64,000 nt of DNA from Prosthecobacter debontii (lineage in GTDB: Bacteria > Verrucomicrobiota > Verrucomicrobiia > Verrucomicrobiales > Verrucomicrobiaceae), in NCBI GenBank assembly GCA_945860295.1, contig CAMAQH010000006.1, positions 1 through 64,000 of the forward strand, in the 5' to 3' direction. The stretch's first letter is position 1. Every line of letters begins with the position of its first letter. Below are positions 49,336-57,531 of this stretch, one piece after another. The notes beneath the pieces are model-generated. The model saw only the letters and a list, made by a program, of their open reading frames with translations, did no database searches and had not been told where the DNA came from. The position numbers and the translations under genes are program-made.

Positions 49336-50826
49336 ATGGCTGAATATGTTGGTATTGACCTTGGAACCACGCTCTCTGGGCTGGCCTATCTGAAATCTGA
49401 TGGCAATCCTGAGATTGTCCCAAACTCTGACGGTGAGCGCCTGACTCCATCCGTCGTCTTCTTTGAGGCGCATGAAGACATTAAGTTAGTCGGTAGCGCT
49501 GCCCGTGATGGCGGAGAGCCGGACCGCACGATTTTCCAGATCAAACGTCACATGGATAACCCCGAGTATCTGGTGAAGATCGACGATAAGAACTGGACGC
49601 CTGCTGAGATCACAGCGCTGATCCTTTCCAAGCTCAAGCGCGACTGCTCCAAGATCATCGGCAACATCACTGAGGTGGTGATCACGGTGCCCGCGAATTT
49701 TAACGAGCTAGCGCGCAAGAGCACCATCGGCGCGGCAGAGATGGCAGGCATGAAGGTGAAGCGTTTGGTCAATGAGCCGACTGCTGCTGCCGTGTATTAC
49801 GCGCACAGTCAGGGCGTGCAGGGGCGCATCTTGGTTTATGATCTCGGTGGTGGCACGCTGGATGTCACGATCTTGAATGTGGAGGGTGATAATATCCGAA
49901 TCCTCACCAGCGAAGGCGCGCGTCATCTGGGTGGCAGTAACTTTGATGAGATCCTGCTGGATGCCTATGCTGAGCAGTATAGCAAGCAGACTGGAGCCAA
50001 GCTTTTCACGGATGAGCGGCACCGCCGTCGTGTGCTGCAAACCACGGAGGATGCCAAGAAGATGCTGTCCAAATTGCAGCGTGTGAATGACACGGTGGCC
50101 AATGATAAGAACGACGGCATCGCCCGTATTGACCTTTCGCGTGAGAGTTTTGAAAAGCTAATCCGCCACATGTTGACCCGCACAGTCATGCTCGTGGAGC
50201 AGGCTCTGGATTCCGCCAATCTCAAGACCAGTGAGATTGATCATGTGGTGCTAGTCGGTGGTTCGACTCGTATTCCGAAAGTGAAGACCGTGCTCGAGAA
50301 GATGTTTGGCAAGGTGCCGAAATCTTGTGGCAATGTGGATGAGTGCGTGGCTCTTGGCGCGGCACTGTTTGCTAAAAAGTCGGCGCGCATCCAGGAAGTC
50401 TGTAACGCTAGCTACGGCACGGTGGCCATGGTTTACAATGCCAAGACGGGTGAGGAGAAGCTGATGAACTCCGTCGTTATTCCAAAGAACACGCCAATCC
50501 CGTGCTCACGCACGCAGGTGTATCAGACCAGCGAGGATAATGAGCGAGTGATCGAAGTGGACGTCACGCAGGGAGAGGATGAAGACGCAAAGTTTGTGGA
50601 CATTATCGGTCGCATCACGCTTGAGGTGCCTGCGAACCGCCCGAAAGGCTGCGAGATTGCTGTCACTTTTAGTTATGATGAAAACCAGCGCGTGCGTGCT
50701 CTTGTCTTAGATAAGCAATCAGGTCGCAGCCGTGAGGTCGCTGTAAGTTACAAGGGCGCAGGCGTACTTTCTGATGAAGATCTAAAGCGTAAAAGCGCAC
50801 ATCTCAGGACCATGCGGATCGAGTAA
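49336..50826 (+). CDS. Hsp70-family ATPase lacking the C-terminal lid
   Basis: A 496-residue DnaK relative. The nucleotide-binding domain (1-350) is complete: YVGIDLGTT, the catalytic Lys 70 in FQIKRHM, ITVPANFNELAR, VYDLGGGTLDVT (168-178) and VVLVGGSTRIPKV (304-316). The linker that in DnaK is a hydrophobic DLLLLD reads IQEVCNASYGTV. A beta-type substrate domain follows (about 357-478, NSVVIPKNTPIPCSRT, DIIGRITLEVPANRPKG, AVTFSYDENQRVRALVL), and the chain ends soon after, with no alpha-helical lid. It is therefore a specialised Hsp70 and not the housekeeping DnaK. It probably works with the GrpE-like domain of the preceding gene. Confidence 0.9.
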   Translation: MAEYVGIDLGTTLSGLAYLKSDGNPEIVPNSDGERLTPSVVFFEAHEDIKLVGSAARDGGEPDRTIFQIKRHMDNPEYLVKIDDKNWTPAEITALILSKLKRDCSKIIGNITEVVITVPANFNELARKSTIGAAEMAGMKVKRLVNEPTAAAVYYAHSQGVQGRILVYDLGGGTLDVTILNVEGDNIRILTSEGARHLGGSNFDEILLDAYAEQYSKQTGAKLFTDERHRRRVLQTTEDAKKMLSKLQRVNDTVANDKNDGIARIDLSRESFEKLIRHMLTRTVMLVEQALDSANLKTSEIDHVVLVGGSTRIPKVKTVLEKMFGKVPKSCGNVDECVALGAALFAKKSARIQEVCNASYGTVAMVYNAKTGEEKLMNSVVIPKNTPIPCSRTQVYQTSEDNERVIEVDVTQGEDEDAKFVDIIGRITLEVPANRPKGCEIAVTFSYDENQRVRALVLDKQSGRSREVAVSYKGAGVLSDEDLKRKSAHLRTMRIE

Positions 50827-50873
50827 GCGGATGAAAAATATTCCTGAATCACCAACTCTAATCATCGATTTCT

Positions 50874-51212
50874 ATGTTTAAAAAAATCCTTCAATCCTTG
50901 TCTAGATCTCAGAGCGCGAAGGCAGAGGTCCCAAAGTTCCTTAACCCAGTTGCTGGATTCCCGGCTAAACCGTCTGGAAGCGTGCTCAATAAGATCGCCA
51001 AGCCTGTCGCTCAGGTAAAGCCGCAAACTCCTGAAGAACTGTGCGAGGTCACGCCCAAGATGCCCAAGGATCAAATTCAAGTGCGTCTCAAGCTTTTGTA
51101 TCGTCGCTACAATCGCAGTGCCTCCAGCCTTGATTCAAAAATCCGTGCTGAGGCAGATCAGATGCTGAACGCTATCGTTCTCGTGCGTGAAAAGTACTTT
51201 GGAGAGATTTAA
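50874..51212 (+). CDS. Small basic protein, third gene of the FHA-Hsp70 cluster
   Basis: A 112-residue protein, function not recognised. It has a basic N-terminus (MFKKILQSLSRSQSAKAEVP), a Pro/Val/Ala-rich middle and a helical C-terminal half (QIQVRLKLLYRRYNRSASSL then KIRAEADQMLNAIVLVREKY). The two predicted helices with an LYRRY motif faintly recall helices II and III of a J-domain, but the HPD motif is absent, so this is only a thought. It starts 47 bases after the Hsp70 stop and is followed by a strong terminator, making it the end of the unit. Confidence 0.75.
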   Translation: MFKKILQSLSRSQSAKAEVPKFLNPVAGFPAKPSGSVLNKIAKPVAQVKPQTPEELCEVTPKMPKDQIQVRLKLLYRRYNRSASSLDSKIRAEADQMLNAIVLVREKYFGEI

Positions 51213-51265
51213 GTCAGAGTGGTAATTTTCAAGACGCTCCTGATCGGGGCTCCTGTTTGATCAAC

Positions 51266-51302
51266 AAAAAGGCGGTGTGGTTTCAAGCCACACCGCCTTT
51301 TA
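51266..51302. terminator. Bidirectional terminator between convergent genes
   Basis: AAAAAGGCGGTGTGG and CCACACCGCCTTTTT flank a 7-base loop; the GC-rich stem is 10 bp (51271-51280 with 51288-51297) with A5 before and T5 after. It can stop transcription of the FHA-Hsp70 cluster from the left and of the DUF1501 gene from the right. Confidence 0.92.
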
Positions 51303-51325
51303 ATTTCTGATTACTCTATCGCGGA

Positions 51326-52660
51326 TTAGGCGATCAGTTCGGTCATGACGCGACCGCCATTGACGATGTCGATAGGGCGGACGCCATCCACCATGATACG
51401 TTTATCACCATTGATTCCGAGAAGTCGATACATGGTCTTGGCAAGATCCTGTGGGCTGACAGCATCGCGGTCTGGCTCACCACCCAGAGCGTCTGAGGCA
51501 CCATGGATGTAGCCTTCCTTCATGCCGCCGCCAGCCATGGCAACTGAGAAGACGCGTGGCCAGTGATCGCGACCATTGGTGGCGTTGATCTTTGGCGTGC
51601 GACCAAACTCAGAGCTAACCATGACGAGTGTCCTTTTGAGCATGCCACGATCAGCTAGATCGGTGATGAGGCGGGCAAAGGCCTGATCAAAGTTTGGGGC
51701 TTGGCCATCAAAGGCACTCTTGATATTGCTGTGGTGATCCCATCCGCCGTAGTTGACGGACACCATGCGCACACCAGCTTCTACAAGGCGACGAGCCAGT
51801 AAGAAACGCTGTCCAGCTGTGTTACGACCGTATTCATCACGGAGTTTGTCGGACTCTTTGCTCAGATCAAAAGCCTCACGTGCTTGCGTGCTGCTGATTA
51901 GTCCATAAGCAGCTTGGTAGAAGCTGTCCATGGCGGTGATGGAGTCAGCTTTTTCAACCGTGCGGAAGTGCTCGTCCACTGTGCTTAGGAGGCTGCGACG
52001 ACGATCAAAACGCTTCTCGTCGATGTCTTTTGGTGTGAGAAGGTCACGCACTGAGAAGTTTTTATCCGCAGGATCACTACCGAGAGCAAAGGGACCAAAA
52101 GCGCTGCTCATGTAACCCGTGCCTTGGTCTGGCGCGACCATGTTTGGCACGACCACATAAGGCGGCAGATTGTTTCGTGAGCCCTGCTCGTGAGAGATCA
52201 TGGAGCCGAAGCTCGGGAACTTGAGTGCAGGGCTTGGGCGATAGCCCGTGAACATGTTGTGCGTGCCGCGTTCATGAGCGGCCTCACCGTGAGTCATGCT
52301 GCGTATCACCGTCAGCTTGTTCATGATCTTGGCGATTTTTTTGAACTGCTCACCCACATACTCTCCAGGGATGGATGTCTTGATTGGCGTGTAGGGGCCG
52401 CGATAGTCGGGGCTGGCGAAGGGTTTTGGATCCCAGGACTCGTGCTGAGCCATGCCACCTGGCAGGTAGATGTGAATGATCGAATCAGCAATTGGCTTGA
52501 AGGACTCCACCTCAGGAATGACGGCGGCTGCTTGCAGGCGCATCATTTCAGGCAGCGTGAGTCCGAGACCACCGAGCATCCCAACGTAGAGGAAGTCGCG
52601 ACGGCTGACGCCTGTGCGGAGATCAATGTGGTTGCCTTGGCAATTGGGGTGCATTTTCAT
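51326..52660 (-). CDS. DUF1501 family exported protein
   Basis: A 444-residue protein of the DUF1501 family, which has an alkaline-phosphatase/sulfatase-like fold and is abundant in planctomycetes and verrucomicrobia. The N-terminus has a Tat-type signal (VSRRDFLYVGMLGGLGLTLP). Typical family phrases follow: DSIIHIYLPGGMAQHESWDP, HGEAAHERGTHNMFTGYRPS, VSVNYGGWDHHSNI, VMVSSEFGRTPKIN, GRDHWPRVFSVAMAGGG. Usually paired with a DUF1549/DUF1553 cytochrome protein; no such partner is adjacent here. Function is unknown. Confidence 0.92.
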   Translation of the reverse strand: MKMHPNCQGNHIDLRTGVSRRDFLYVGMLGGLGLTLPEMMRLQAAAVIPEVESFKPIADSIIHIYLPGGMAQHESWDPKPFASPDYRGPYTPIKTSIPGEYVGEQFKKIAKIMNKLTVIRSMTHGEAAHERGTHNMFTGYRPSPALKFPSFGSMISHEQGSRNNLPPYVVVPNMVAPDQGTGYMSSAFGPFALGSDPADKNFSVRDLLTPKDIDEKRFDRRRSLLSTVDEHFRTVEKADSITAMDSFYQAAYGLISSTQAREAFDLSKESDKLRDEYGRNTAGQRFLLARRLVEAGVRMVSVNYGGWDHHSNIKSAFDGQAPNFDQAFARLITDLADRGMLKRTLVMVSSEFGRTPKINATNGRDHWPRVFSVAMAGGGMKEGYIHGASDALGGEPDRDAVSPQDLAKTMYRLLGINGDKRIMVDGVRPIDIVNGGRVMTELIA

Positions 52661-52790
52661 GTCGTGTTAGATGGCGAGGATGGATCGTTCGAGACTCATT
52701 ACGATAAGGGCAATAGCTTCTTGCAAATTTGGGAAAAGTTTTTTTTCATCAGGATACCCCCATTTGATCTCCATTTTATCTGCCCAAGAT

Positions 52791-53969
52791 TTATTGACTC
52801 TCGCTTGGCATTTTTGCGGCGGCTGTCACCCAGCCTGGGACGACGAGTTCTGTAATCCAGGCTTGATCAATGTCATCATTCACGGCTGAGAAACAAAGTT
52901 TCAACGTCAGAGGAGCCTGAGCGCCTCCAGCGCTGCGCAGCCAGTAGTCGAGATCGTTGTCGAGATCTGCCCCTTTAGGGACGTAGCCGAAAACAGGCGT
53001 GGCAGATGGGTTGCCAGCTGGCACAAGTTTTATGCAGCGCAGGTTCTTTTCATCGCTATATCGTCCCTTAAAATGAGAGGCCGTCACGGCGAGCACACGC
53101 ATCAAAACAGGCTTTTTTGGTCGTGCCTCGCGCATCTCTTCCCATCCCAGGTCTCCCAGCGCCACAAAACTTGGCCAATCTACACGGGGGCCATCAAGCG
53201 TCGGCACCACAGCAGCAAATTTTTGAGTTCCATCGATCAACACCACTTTGAATTCACTGAAGTTGGCTCTGTTCTTCGCCCCGACTTCAATCTTCTGAAA
53301 TGAGATCGCACCTGCCGGATGGTTCTCATAAAAGTCGCGCATCTGCGTTTCCACAGACTTTGGATTGGCGACGTAGGCCAGCTTTTTATCGACACTCGGT
53401 GCAGCGAGAAATTTTTCCAAAGCCGACTGCGGCTCACTGCCGGTGCTCGCGCCTTGAACAGGTTGTTTAGCTGTAATAAAAGTGAGTTTTTTTATCGGTG
53501 TCATTACCGTAGCGGGCTTAGCTATCTCAGGCTTTGCTGCAGCGTCTGCCTTCGCGCCACTTAGCATAGAAGGCGCACTGGATTGATTAGACTGACCGTC
53601 TGGAGTGAATCTGCCCCAGATGCCAGTCATCTGAAAAATCGCTGCCAGAATGGATAGGCCCAGGACTGATCCCACAGCCACGAAGAAGCGCTTCTTCGCC
53701 CTTAGCACCTCAGGGTCCCCACACATCCGCTCAAAAGCATCTCCCTGAAGTTGCTGCGGCGCATAGCTCAAATCTGACTTTGCCAAAGTATCCGTGGGCG
53801 GTGGTCCACCCATCAGCAGTGCCTTATATTTGACGCGACTTTCCCGTCCTGCCACTTGTAGCATGATCGCCATGCCGCACGCGGGACAGGGACGGGAGCG
53901 CGTGACAGTAGTCACCTGGATTTCAACAGGTGTCTCACAGTGGGGGCATGTGATGGGGGCAGCAGGCAT
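52791..53969 (-). CDS. Zinc-ribbon, single-TM protein of unknown function
   Basis: A 392-residue protein. The N-terminus has a zinc ribbon (ITCPHCETPVEIQV, then RPCPACGMAI) followed by a cytoplasmic stretch, a TM helix at about 95-115 (FFVAVGSVLGLSILAAIFQM), a Ser/Ala/Pro-rich linker and a C-terminal domain (about 180-392: LEKFLAAPSVDKKLAYVANP, FKVVLIDGTQKFAAVVPT, VDWPSFVALGDLGWEEM) that is presumably periplasmic. The architecture of zinc ribbon plus TM plus extracytoplasmic domain recurs in this phylum. I do not recognise a catalytic motif. It is divergent from hisC. Confidence 0.72.
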   Translation of the reverse strand: MPAAPITCPHCETPVEIQVTTVTRSRPCPACGMAIMLQVAGRESRVKYKALLMGGPPPTDTLAKSDLSYAPQQLQGDAFERMCGDPEVLRAKKRFFVAVGSVLGLSILAAIFQMTGIWGRFTPDGQSNQSSAPSMLSGAKADAAAKPEIAKPATVMTPIKKLTFITAKQPVQGASTGSEPQSALEKFLAAPSVDKKLAYVANPKSVETQMRDFYENHPAGAISFQKIEVGAKNRANFSEFKVVLIDGTQKFAAVVPTLDGPRVDWPSFVALGDLGWEEMREARPKKPVLMRVLAVTASHFKGRYSDEKNLRCIKLVPAGNPSATPVFGYVPKGADLDNDLDYWLRSAGGAQAPLTLKLCFSAVNDDIDQAWITELVVPGWVTAAAKMPSESQ

Positions 53970-54123
53970 GGCCTTGACTTGATCTTACCATGCGCTTGAG
54001 ACAACAACATGGCAACTTCACAGCTGAATAGCTTCGTGAAATTTTCGGGGTCTTCAAGGAACGCGCTCTCGGGCTTGCCAGCGCGCGTATCCCAGCCGAA
54101 GAAAACCCTTTCTGCACACCACC

Positions 54124-55218
54124 ATGTCAATCTGGAACTACGCCAACCCACAGCTCAAAGACCTCGTCGCTTACGAACCCGGCAAGCCCGTCGAAGATGT
54201 CGCCCGCGAACTCGGACTCCGTCCTGAGGAAATCATCAAGCTCGCCTCAAACGAAAATCCCCTGGGGCCCAGCCCCCAAGCCATCGTTGCCATGCGAGAC
54301 GCCGTCCAAGACGTTCACATCTATCCAGACGGCGCCTCCTACCGTCTCCGTCAGGCCCTCGCCCAGAAGTTCGACCTCGAAATGGCCAATCTCATCATCG
54401 GCTGCGGCAGTAATGAAATCATCGAATTCATCGGCCACGCCTTCCTTCAGCCTGGGGATAACATCATCACCGCCAAGCACGCCTTCCTTGTTTATAAACT
54501 CATGGCCAAAGTCTTCGGTGCCGACACCATCGAGGTCGATGATCCCGGCTACGTCCATGATCTCGAAGCCATGGCCGCCGCCATTACCACGCGAACCAAG
54601 AAAATCTTCATTGCCAATCCCAACAACCCCACCGGCACCCTGGTTAGCCAAGAGCAGATCGATCGCTTCATGGACAAAGTGCCCGACCATGTGGTCGTCG
54701 TCTTTGACGAAGCTTACTACGAGTTCCTCGACAACCCGCCCGACACCGTCAAATACGTCCGCCAGGGTCGCAACGTCGTCATCCTCCGCACCTTCTCCAA
54801 GATCCAGGGTCTCGCTGGCACCCGCGTCGGCTACGGCATCGCCAACAAAGAGTTGATCGACATCTTGCAGCGCACCCGCCAGCCCTTCAATATCAACTCC
54901 ATCGCTCAGGCTGGTGCCCTCGCCGGCCTCCACGACCAGGAGCATCAGGATAAAACCAAAGCCATCACCGATGAAGGCCGCGCCTACTTGCAGTCGCAGT
55001 TCACCGATCTCGGCCTCGACTACATCCCCAGCTACGCGAACTTCGTCCTCGTCAAAGTTGGCGATGGCAATGCTGTCTTCAAAGCCATGATGACCCATGG
55101 CATCATCATCCGCGCCATGGCCTCCTACAAGCTTCCCGAATGGGTCCGCATCAGCGTCGGCACCATGCCGCAAAACATTCGCTGCATCGAGGTGCTGCGT
55201 CAGGTGCTCGGCAAGTAG
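54124..55218 (+). CDS. hisC: Histidinol-phosphate aminotransferase
   Basis: A 364-residue class I/II PLP aminotransferase. HisC features include LASNENPLGPSPQA, GCGSNEIIEF, IANPNNPTGT and the PLP Lys motif TFSKIQGLAGTRVGYG, plus YVRQGRNVVILRTF. The reaction transfers an amino group from glutamate to imidazole-acetol phosphate in histidine synthesis; some homologues accept aromatic keto acids. Codon use is markedly C-rich compared with the next gene. It is not in a his operon. Confidence 0.92.
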   Translation: MSIWNYANPQLKDLVAYEPGKPVEDVARELGLRPEEIIKLASNENPLGPSPQAIVAMRDAVQDVHIYPDGASYRLRQALAQKFDLEMANLIIGCGSNEIIEFIGHAFLQPGDNIITAKHAFLVYKLMAKVFGADTIEVDDPGYVHDLEAMAAAITTRTKKIFIANPNNPTGTLVSQEQIDRFMDKVPDHVVVVFDEAYYEFLDNPPDTVKYVRQGRNVVILRTFSKIQGLAGTRVGYGIANKELIDILQRTRQPFNINSIAQAGALAGLHDQEHQDKTKAITDEGRAYLQSQFTDLGLDYIPSYANFVLVKVGDGNAVFKAMMTHGIIIRAMASYKLPEWVRISVGTMPQNIRCIEVLRQVLGK

Positions 55219-55298
55219 TCGCCAGCGTTATCTGGTCGCGCATACGAATTGCATTTCGTGATTGCCACTGTGGCGCGTGTGCTTCACTCTGCGGGCCC

Positions 55299-56684
55299 AT
55301 GAGCCACACCGCCTCTCTTCCCGACTCGAACGCCCCTTGGTATAAGCAACTGACCGGCTACCACTGGTTTGTCATCATCGTGGCTTCGGCGGCATGGTTC
55401 TTTGATTGCTTGGATCAGCGGCTGTTCTCTTTGGCGCGTGTGCCGGCTCTGGTGGAGCTCATGCAATTGCCGCCGACGAGTCCGGTCCTACAATCTTTTG
55501 GCAAGGTGGTAACGGCTTGCTTCCTGATCGGTTGGGGCATTGGTGGTATGATTTTTGGAGCGCTGGGAGACAAGTATGGCCGCGCGCGGATGCTGACGCT
55601 GACGATCCTGATTTACTCGGCCTTCACGGGCCTGAGCTATTTTAGCCGAACGCAGTTGGACTTCACGATCTTCCGTTTCCTGACGGGGATCGGTGTGGGC
55701 GGCGTCTTCGGTCTAGCGGTGGCGCTGATCGCTGAAACCGTTCCAAGTGGGGCACGCACGCAATGCCTTGGTTTACTCCAGATACTTTCCACCATCGGCA
55801 ACATCTCGGCAGGCTTTGCAAAGCTCGGGATCGATGCGCTGGAGGCCAATCACACCATCGTGGCTGGCTCGGGCTGGCGCTGGATGTTCCTCATCGGTGC
55901 GGCTCCTGCGCTGATGATTATTTTCACTCGTGGCTACCTGAAGGAGCCTGCTTCATGGCAGCACTTGAAGGACACGGATCAGCTCCCCAAAGGTGGCATC
56001 TTTGCCCCTTATGCGAGCCTGCTGGGGAATGCTCGATGGAGGAAGAATCTCTTGGTCGGCGCGGTCATTGCCAGCACGGGCGTGATCGGTCTGTGGGCCA
56101 TTGGCGAATACGCGGTGGATCTGCAGAAAGTGGTCTTCAAGCAGTACTTCGAGAAAGCAGGCGTCGCGGCAGATAGGATCGCGGGTGAGGTAAACAATGC
56201 TATCTCCATCGCCTATCTCTTTAACATGCTCGGTGCAGCGGTGGGCATGACGCTATTTACCAACATCGCTAAACTGGGTCGCCGATTGGCTTTCTTCCTG
56301 GGTTTCACAGCGGCACTGATCGCCACCTTTTTAGTGTATTGGAAGATGAGTGATCCCATCTCCGCTCGCTGGATGATGTTCCTCATGGGAATGGCCCAGC
56401 TCAGCGTGTTTGCGGGCTTTGCCATTTATCTGCCTGAGCTATTCCCTAGCAAGCTGCGCAGCACGGGTACAAGCTTCTGCTACAATCTCGGACGCTTCGC
56501 CGCCGCTGGTGGCAGTTTCTTTTCCGCCACGCTGACCTCAGGCATCTACGGCAAGTTTGCCGCTCAAGATCCCGCCCTGCCTCTGCGCTACGCGGCCATG
56601 ACTATGTGCGCCATTTTCCTCATGGGCATTTTCATTCTACCCTTTGCCCCTGAGACTAAAGGCAAGCCGCTGCCAGAAGATTGA
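55299..56684 (+). CDS. MFS transporter, sugar/aromatic-acid type
   Basis: A 461-residue major facilitator with 12 expected TM segments. The loop 2-3 motif is GALGDKYGRARMLT and TM5-6 ends RMLTLTILIYS-type phrases; the N-terminus HWFVIIVASAAWFFDCLDQRL places an Asp in TM1 as in aromatic-acid/H+ and sugar symporters. ATG at 55299 is chosen because the frame upstream overlaps hisC. The substrate cannot be predicted. TM11 region PELFPSKLRSTGTSFCYNLGR is typical of the family. Confidence 0.85.
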   Translation: MSHTASLPDSNAPWYKQLTGYHWFVIIVASAAWFFDCLDQRLFSLARVPALVELMQLPPTSPVLQSFGKVVTACFLIGWGIGGMIFGALGDKYGRARMLTLTILIYSAFTGLSYFSRTQLDFTIFRFLTGIGVGGVFGLAVALIAETVPSGARTQCLGLLQILSTIGNISAGFAKLGIDALEANHTIVAGSGWRWMFLIGAAPALMIIFTRGYLKEPASWQHLKDTDQLPKGGIFAPYASLLGNARWRKNLLVGAVIASTGVIGLWAIGEYAVDLQKVVFKQYFEKAGVAADRIAGEVNNAISIAYLFNMLGAAVGMTLFTNIAKLGRRLAFFLGFTAALIATFLVYWKMSDPISARWMMFLMGMAQLSVFAGFAIYLPELFPSKLRSTGTSFCYNLGRFAAAGGSFFSATLTSGIYGKFAAQDPALPLRYAAMTMCAIFLMGIFILPFAPETKGKPLPED

Positions 56685-56697
56685 CCAGCTACGCTGG

Positions 56698-56775
56698 AAT
56701 GACGAAACTCAAATGACGAATGAACTCCCTGTTCATGACGCCTGCTCTTCTCATTCATTCGTCATTCTGAATCGT
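56698..56775. repeat. AATGACGAATGA inverted repeat
   Basis: AATGACGAATGA (56712-56723) and TCATTCGTCATT (56755-56766) form a 12-bp perfect inverted repeat with a 31-base loop; extra AATGACGAA copies flank it. It lies just after the MFS stop and is followed by a T-run, so it may act as a terminator. It belongs to the same family as the repeat at 16382-16470. Confidence 0.7.
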
Positions 56776-56785
56776 CATTTTTTCC

Positions 56786-57070
56786 ATGACTCCCGCCGAA
56801 CTCGCCACGCTGCCCTCTTTGCCTGCCAGCCTCTCACCCGAGGCGCAGGCGCTGTGGCATACGAAGGCAGGTAATTGGGAATCGGCGCATAACATCGCGC
56901 AGGACATCCACACGATTATGGGATCGTGGATTCATGCGCTGCTGCATGTTATCGAGGGCGATCAATGGAATGGCGACTACTGGTTTGCCAAAGCCAAGAA
57001 ACCCTCGCGCAAGCCGAATGACATCGACGCGCTGTGGAATGAGATCGCAGCCGTAGTCCTTGCCTCATGA
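56786..57070 (+). CDS. Small conserved-looking protein upstream of an Smr gene
   Basis: A 94-residue protein: ELATLPSLPASLSPEAQALW, ESAHNIAQDIHTIMGSWIHA, then HVIEGDQWNGDYWFAKAKKP. The His- and Trp-rich helical pattern (AHNIAQ, GSWIHALLHVIEGD, NGDYWF) looks conserved and non-random, but I do not recognise a family name. The stop overlaps the Smr gene start by 4 bases, so the two are translated together. Confidence 0.72.
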   Translation: MTPAELATLPSLPASLSPEAQALWHTKAGNWESAHNIAQDIHTIMGSWIHALLHVIEGDQWNGDYWFAKAKKPSRKPNDIDALWNEIAAVVLAS

Positions 57071-57345
57071 TGGAAGACGACCCCGTGCGCATCGACATCA
57101 CGGGCGAGCTTGATCTGCACACCTTCCAACCGCGTGAAGTCGTTGATTTACTCACGGACTACATCAGCGAATGCCAGAAGCGCCACATCCTCAACGTGCG
57201 CATCATCCACGGGAAGGGGACTGGCACGCTACGCACTGGCGTGCATGAGAAACTGGCCCGGATGGACATCATTGAATCCATCACCTGGCCCGCCAGTGCA
57301 TCGACTGGCGGCTGGGGTGCCACCTGGGTCCGGCTGAAGGCCTGA
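57067..57345 (+). CDS. Smr-domain protein (DNA/RNA nuclease-like)
   Basis: A 92-residue stand-alone Smr domain: GELDLHTFQPREVVDLLTDY with the LDLHxxxxxxA-type motif, VRIIHGKGTGTLRTGVHEKL with the GKG motif, ending GGWGATWVRLKA. Smr domains, as in MutS2 C-termini and SmrA/B, cut nucleic acid; SmrB acts on mRNA at collided ribosomes. A specific role cannot be assigned here. ATGA overlap with the preceding gene. Confidence 0.85.
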   Translation: MMEDDPVRIDITGELDLHTFQPREVVDLLTDYISECQKRHILNVRIIHGKGTGTLRTGVHEKLARMDIIESITWPASASTGGWGATWVRLKA

Positions 57346-57351
57346 TTGAAA

Positions 57352-57380
57352 GTGGTCCGCACGCCGAGTGTGCGGACTAC
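57352..57380 (+). terminator. Hairpin after the Smr gene
   Basis: GTCCGCAC (57355-57362) pairs with GTGCGGAC (57370-57377) with a 7-base loop; one G-T pair and two further pairs extend the stem to about 11. No T-run follows, so it may be a weak terminator or mRNA-end structure. Confidence 0.45.
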
Positions 57381-57531
57381 GCTATGCCGTGCTTTTTGAA
57401 AGGTGGCCTTTTTTGCCTGCGCCAGACATAGACCATCTTGCGCTCCAAAATGAGTTGCCTGTTTCTTGAAATATTTGCACGCCAGCTCGAACCTTTGCGC
57501 GATGTTCGTCTAAAACTTCTTCAGCCTCTCT

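Noticed and set aside
54247-55173. A 308-codon minus-strand frame opposite hisC
   Set aside because: Antisense shadow of hisC rich in Asp, Gly and Val.
55140-55298. N-terminal extension of the MFS transporter into hisC
   Set aside because: The extension is Arg/His/Cys-rich, unlike a transporter N-terminus, and overlaps hisC; ATG at 55299 is better.
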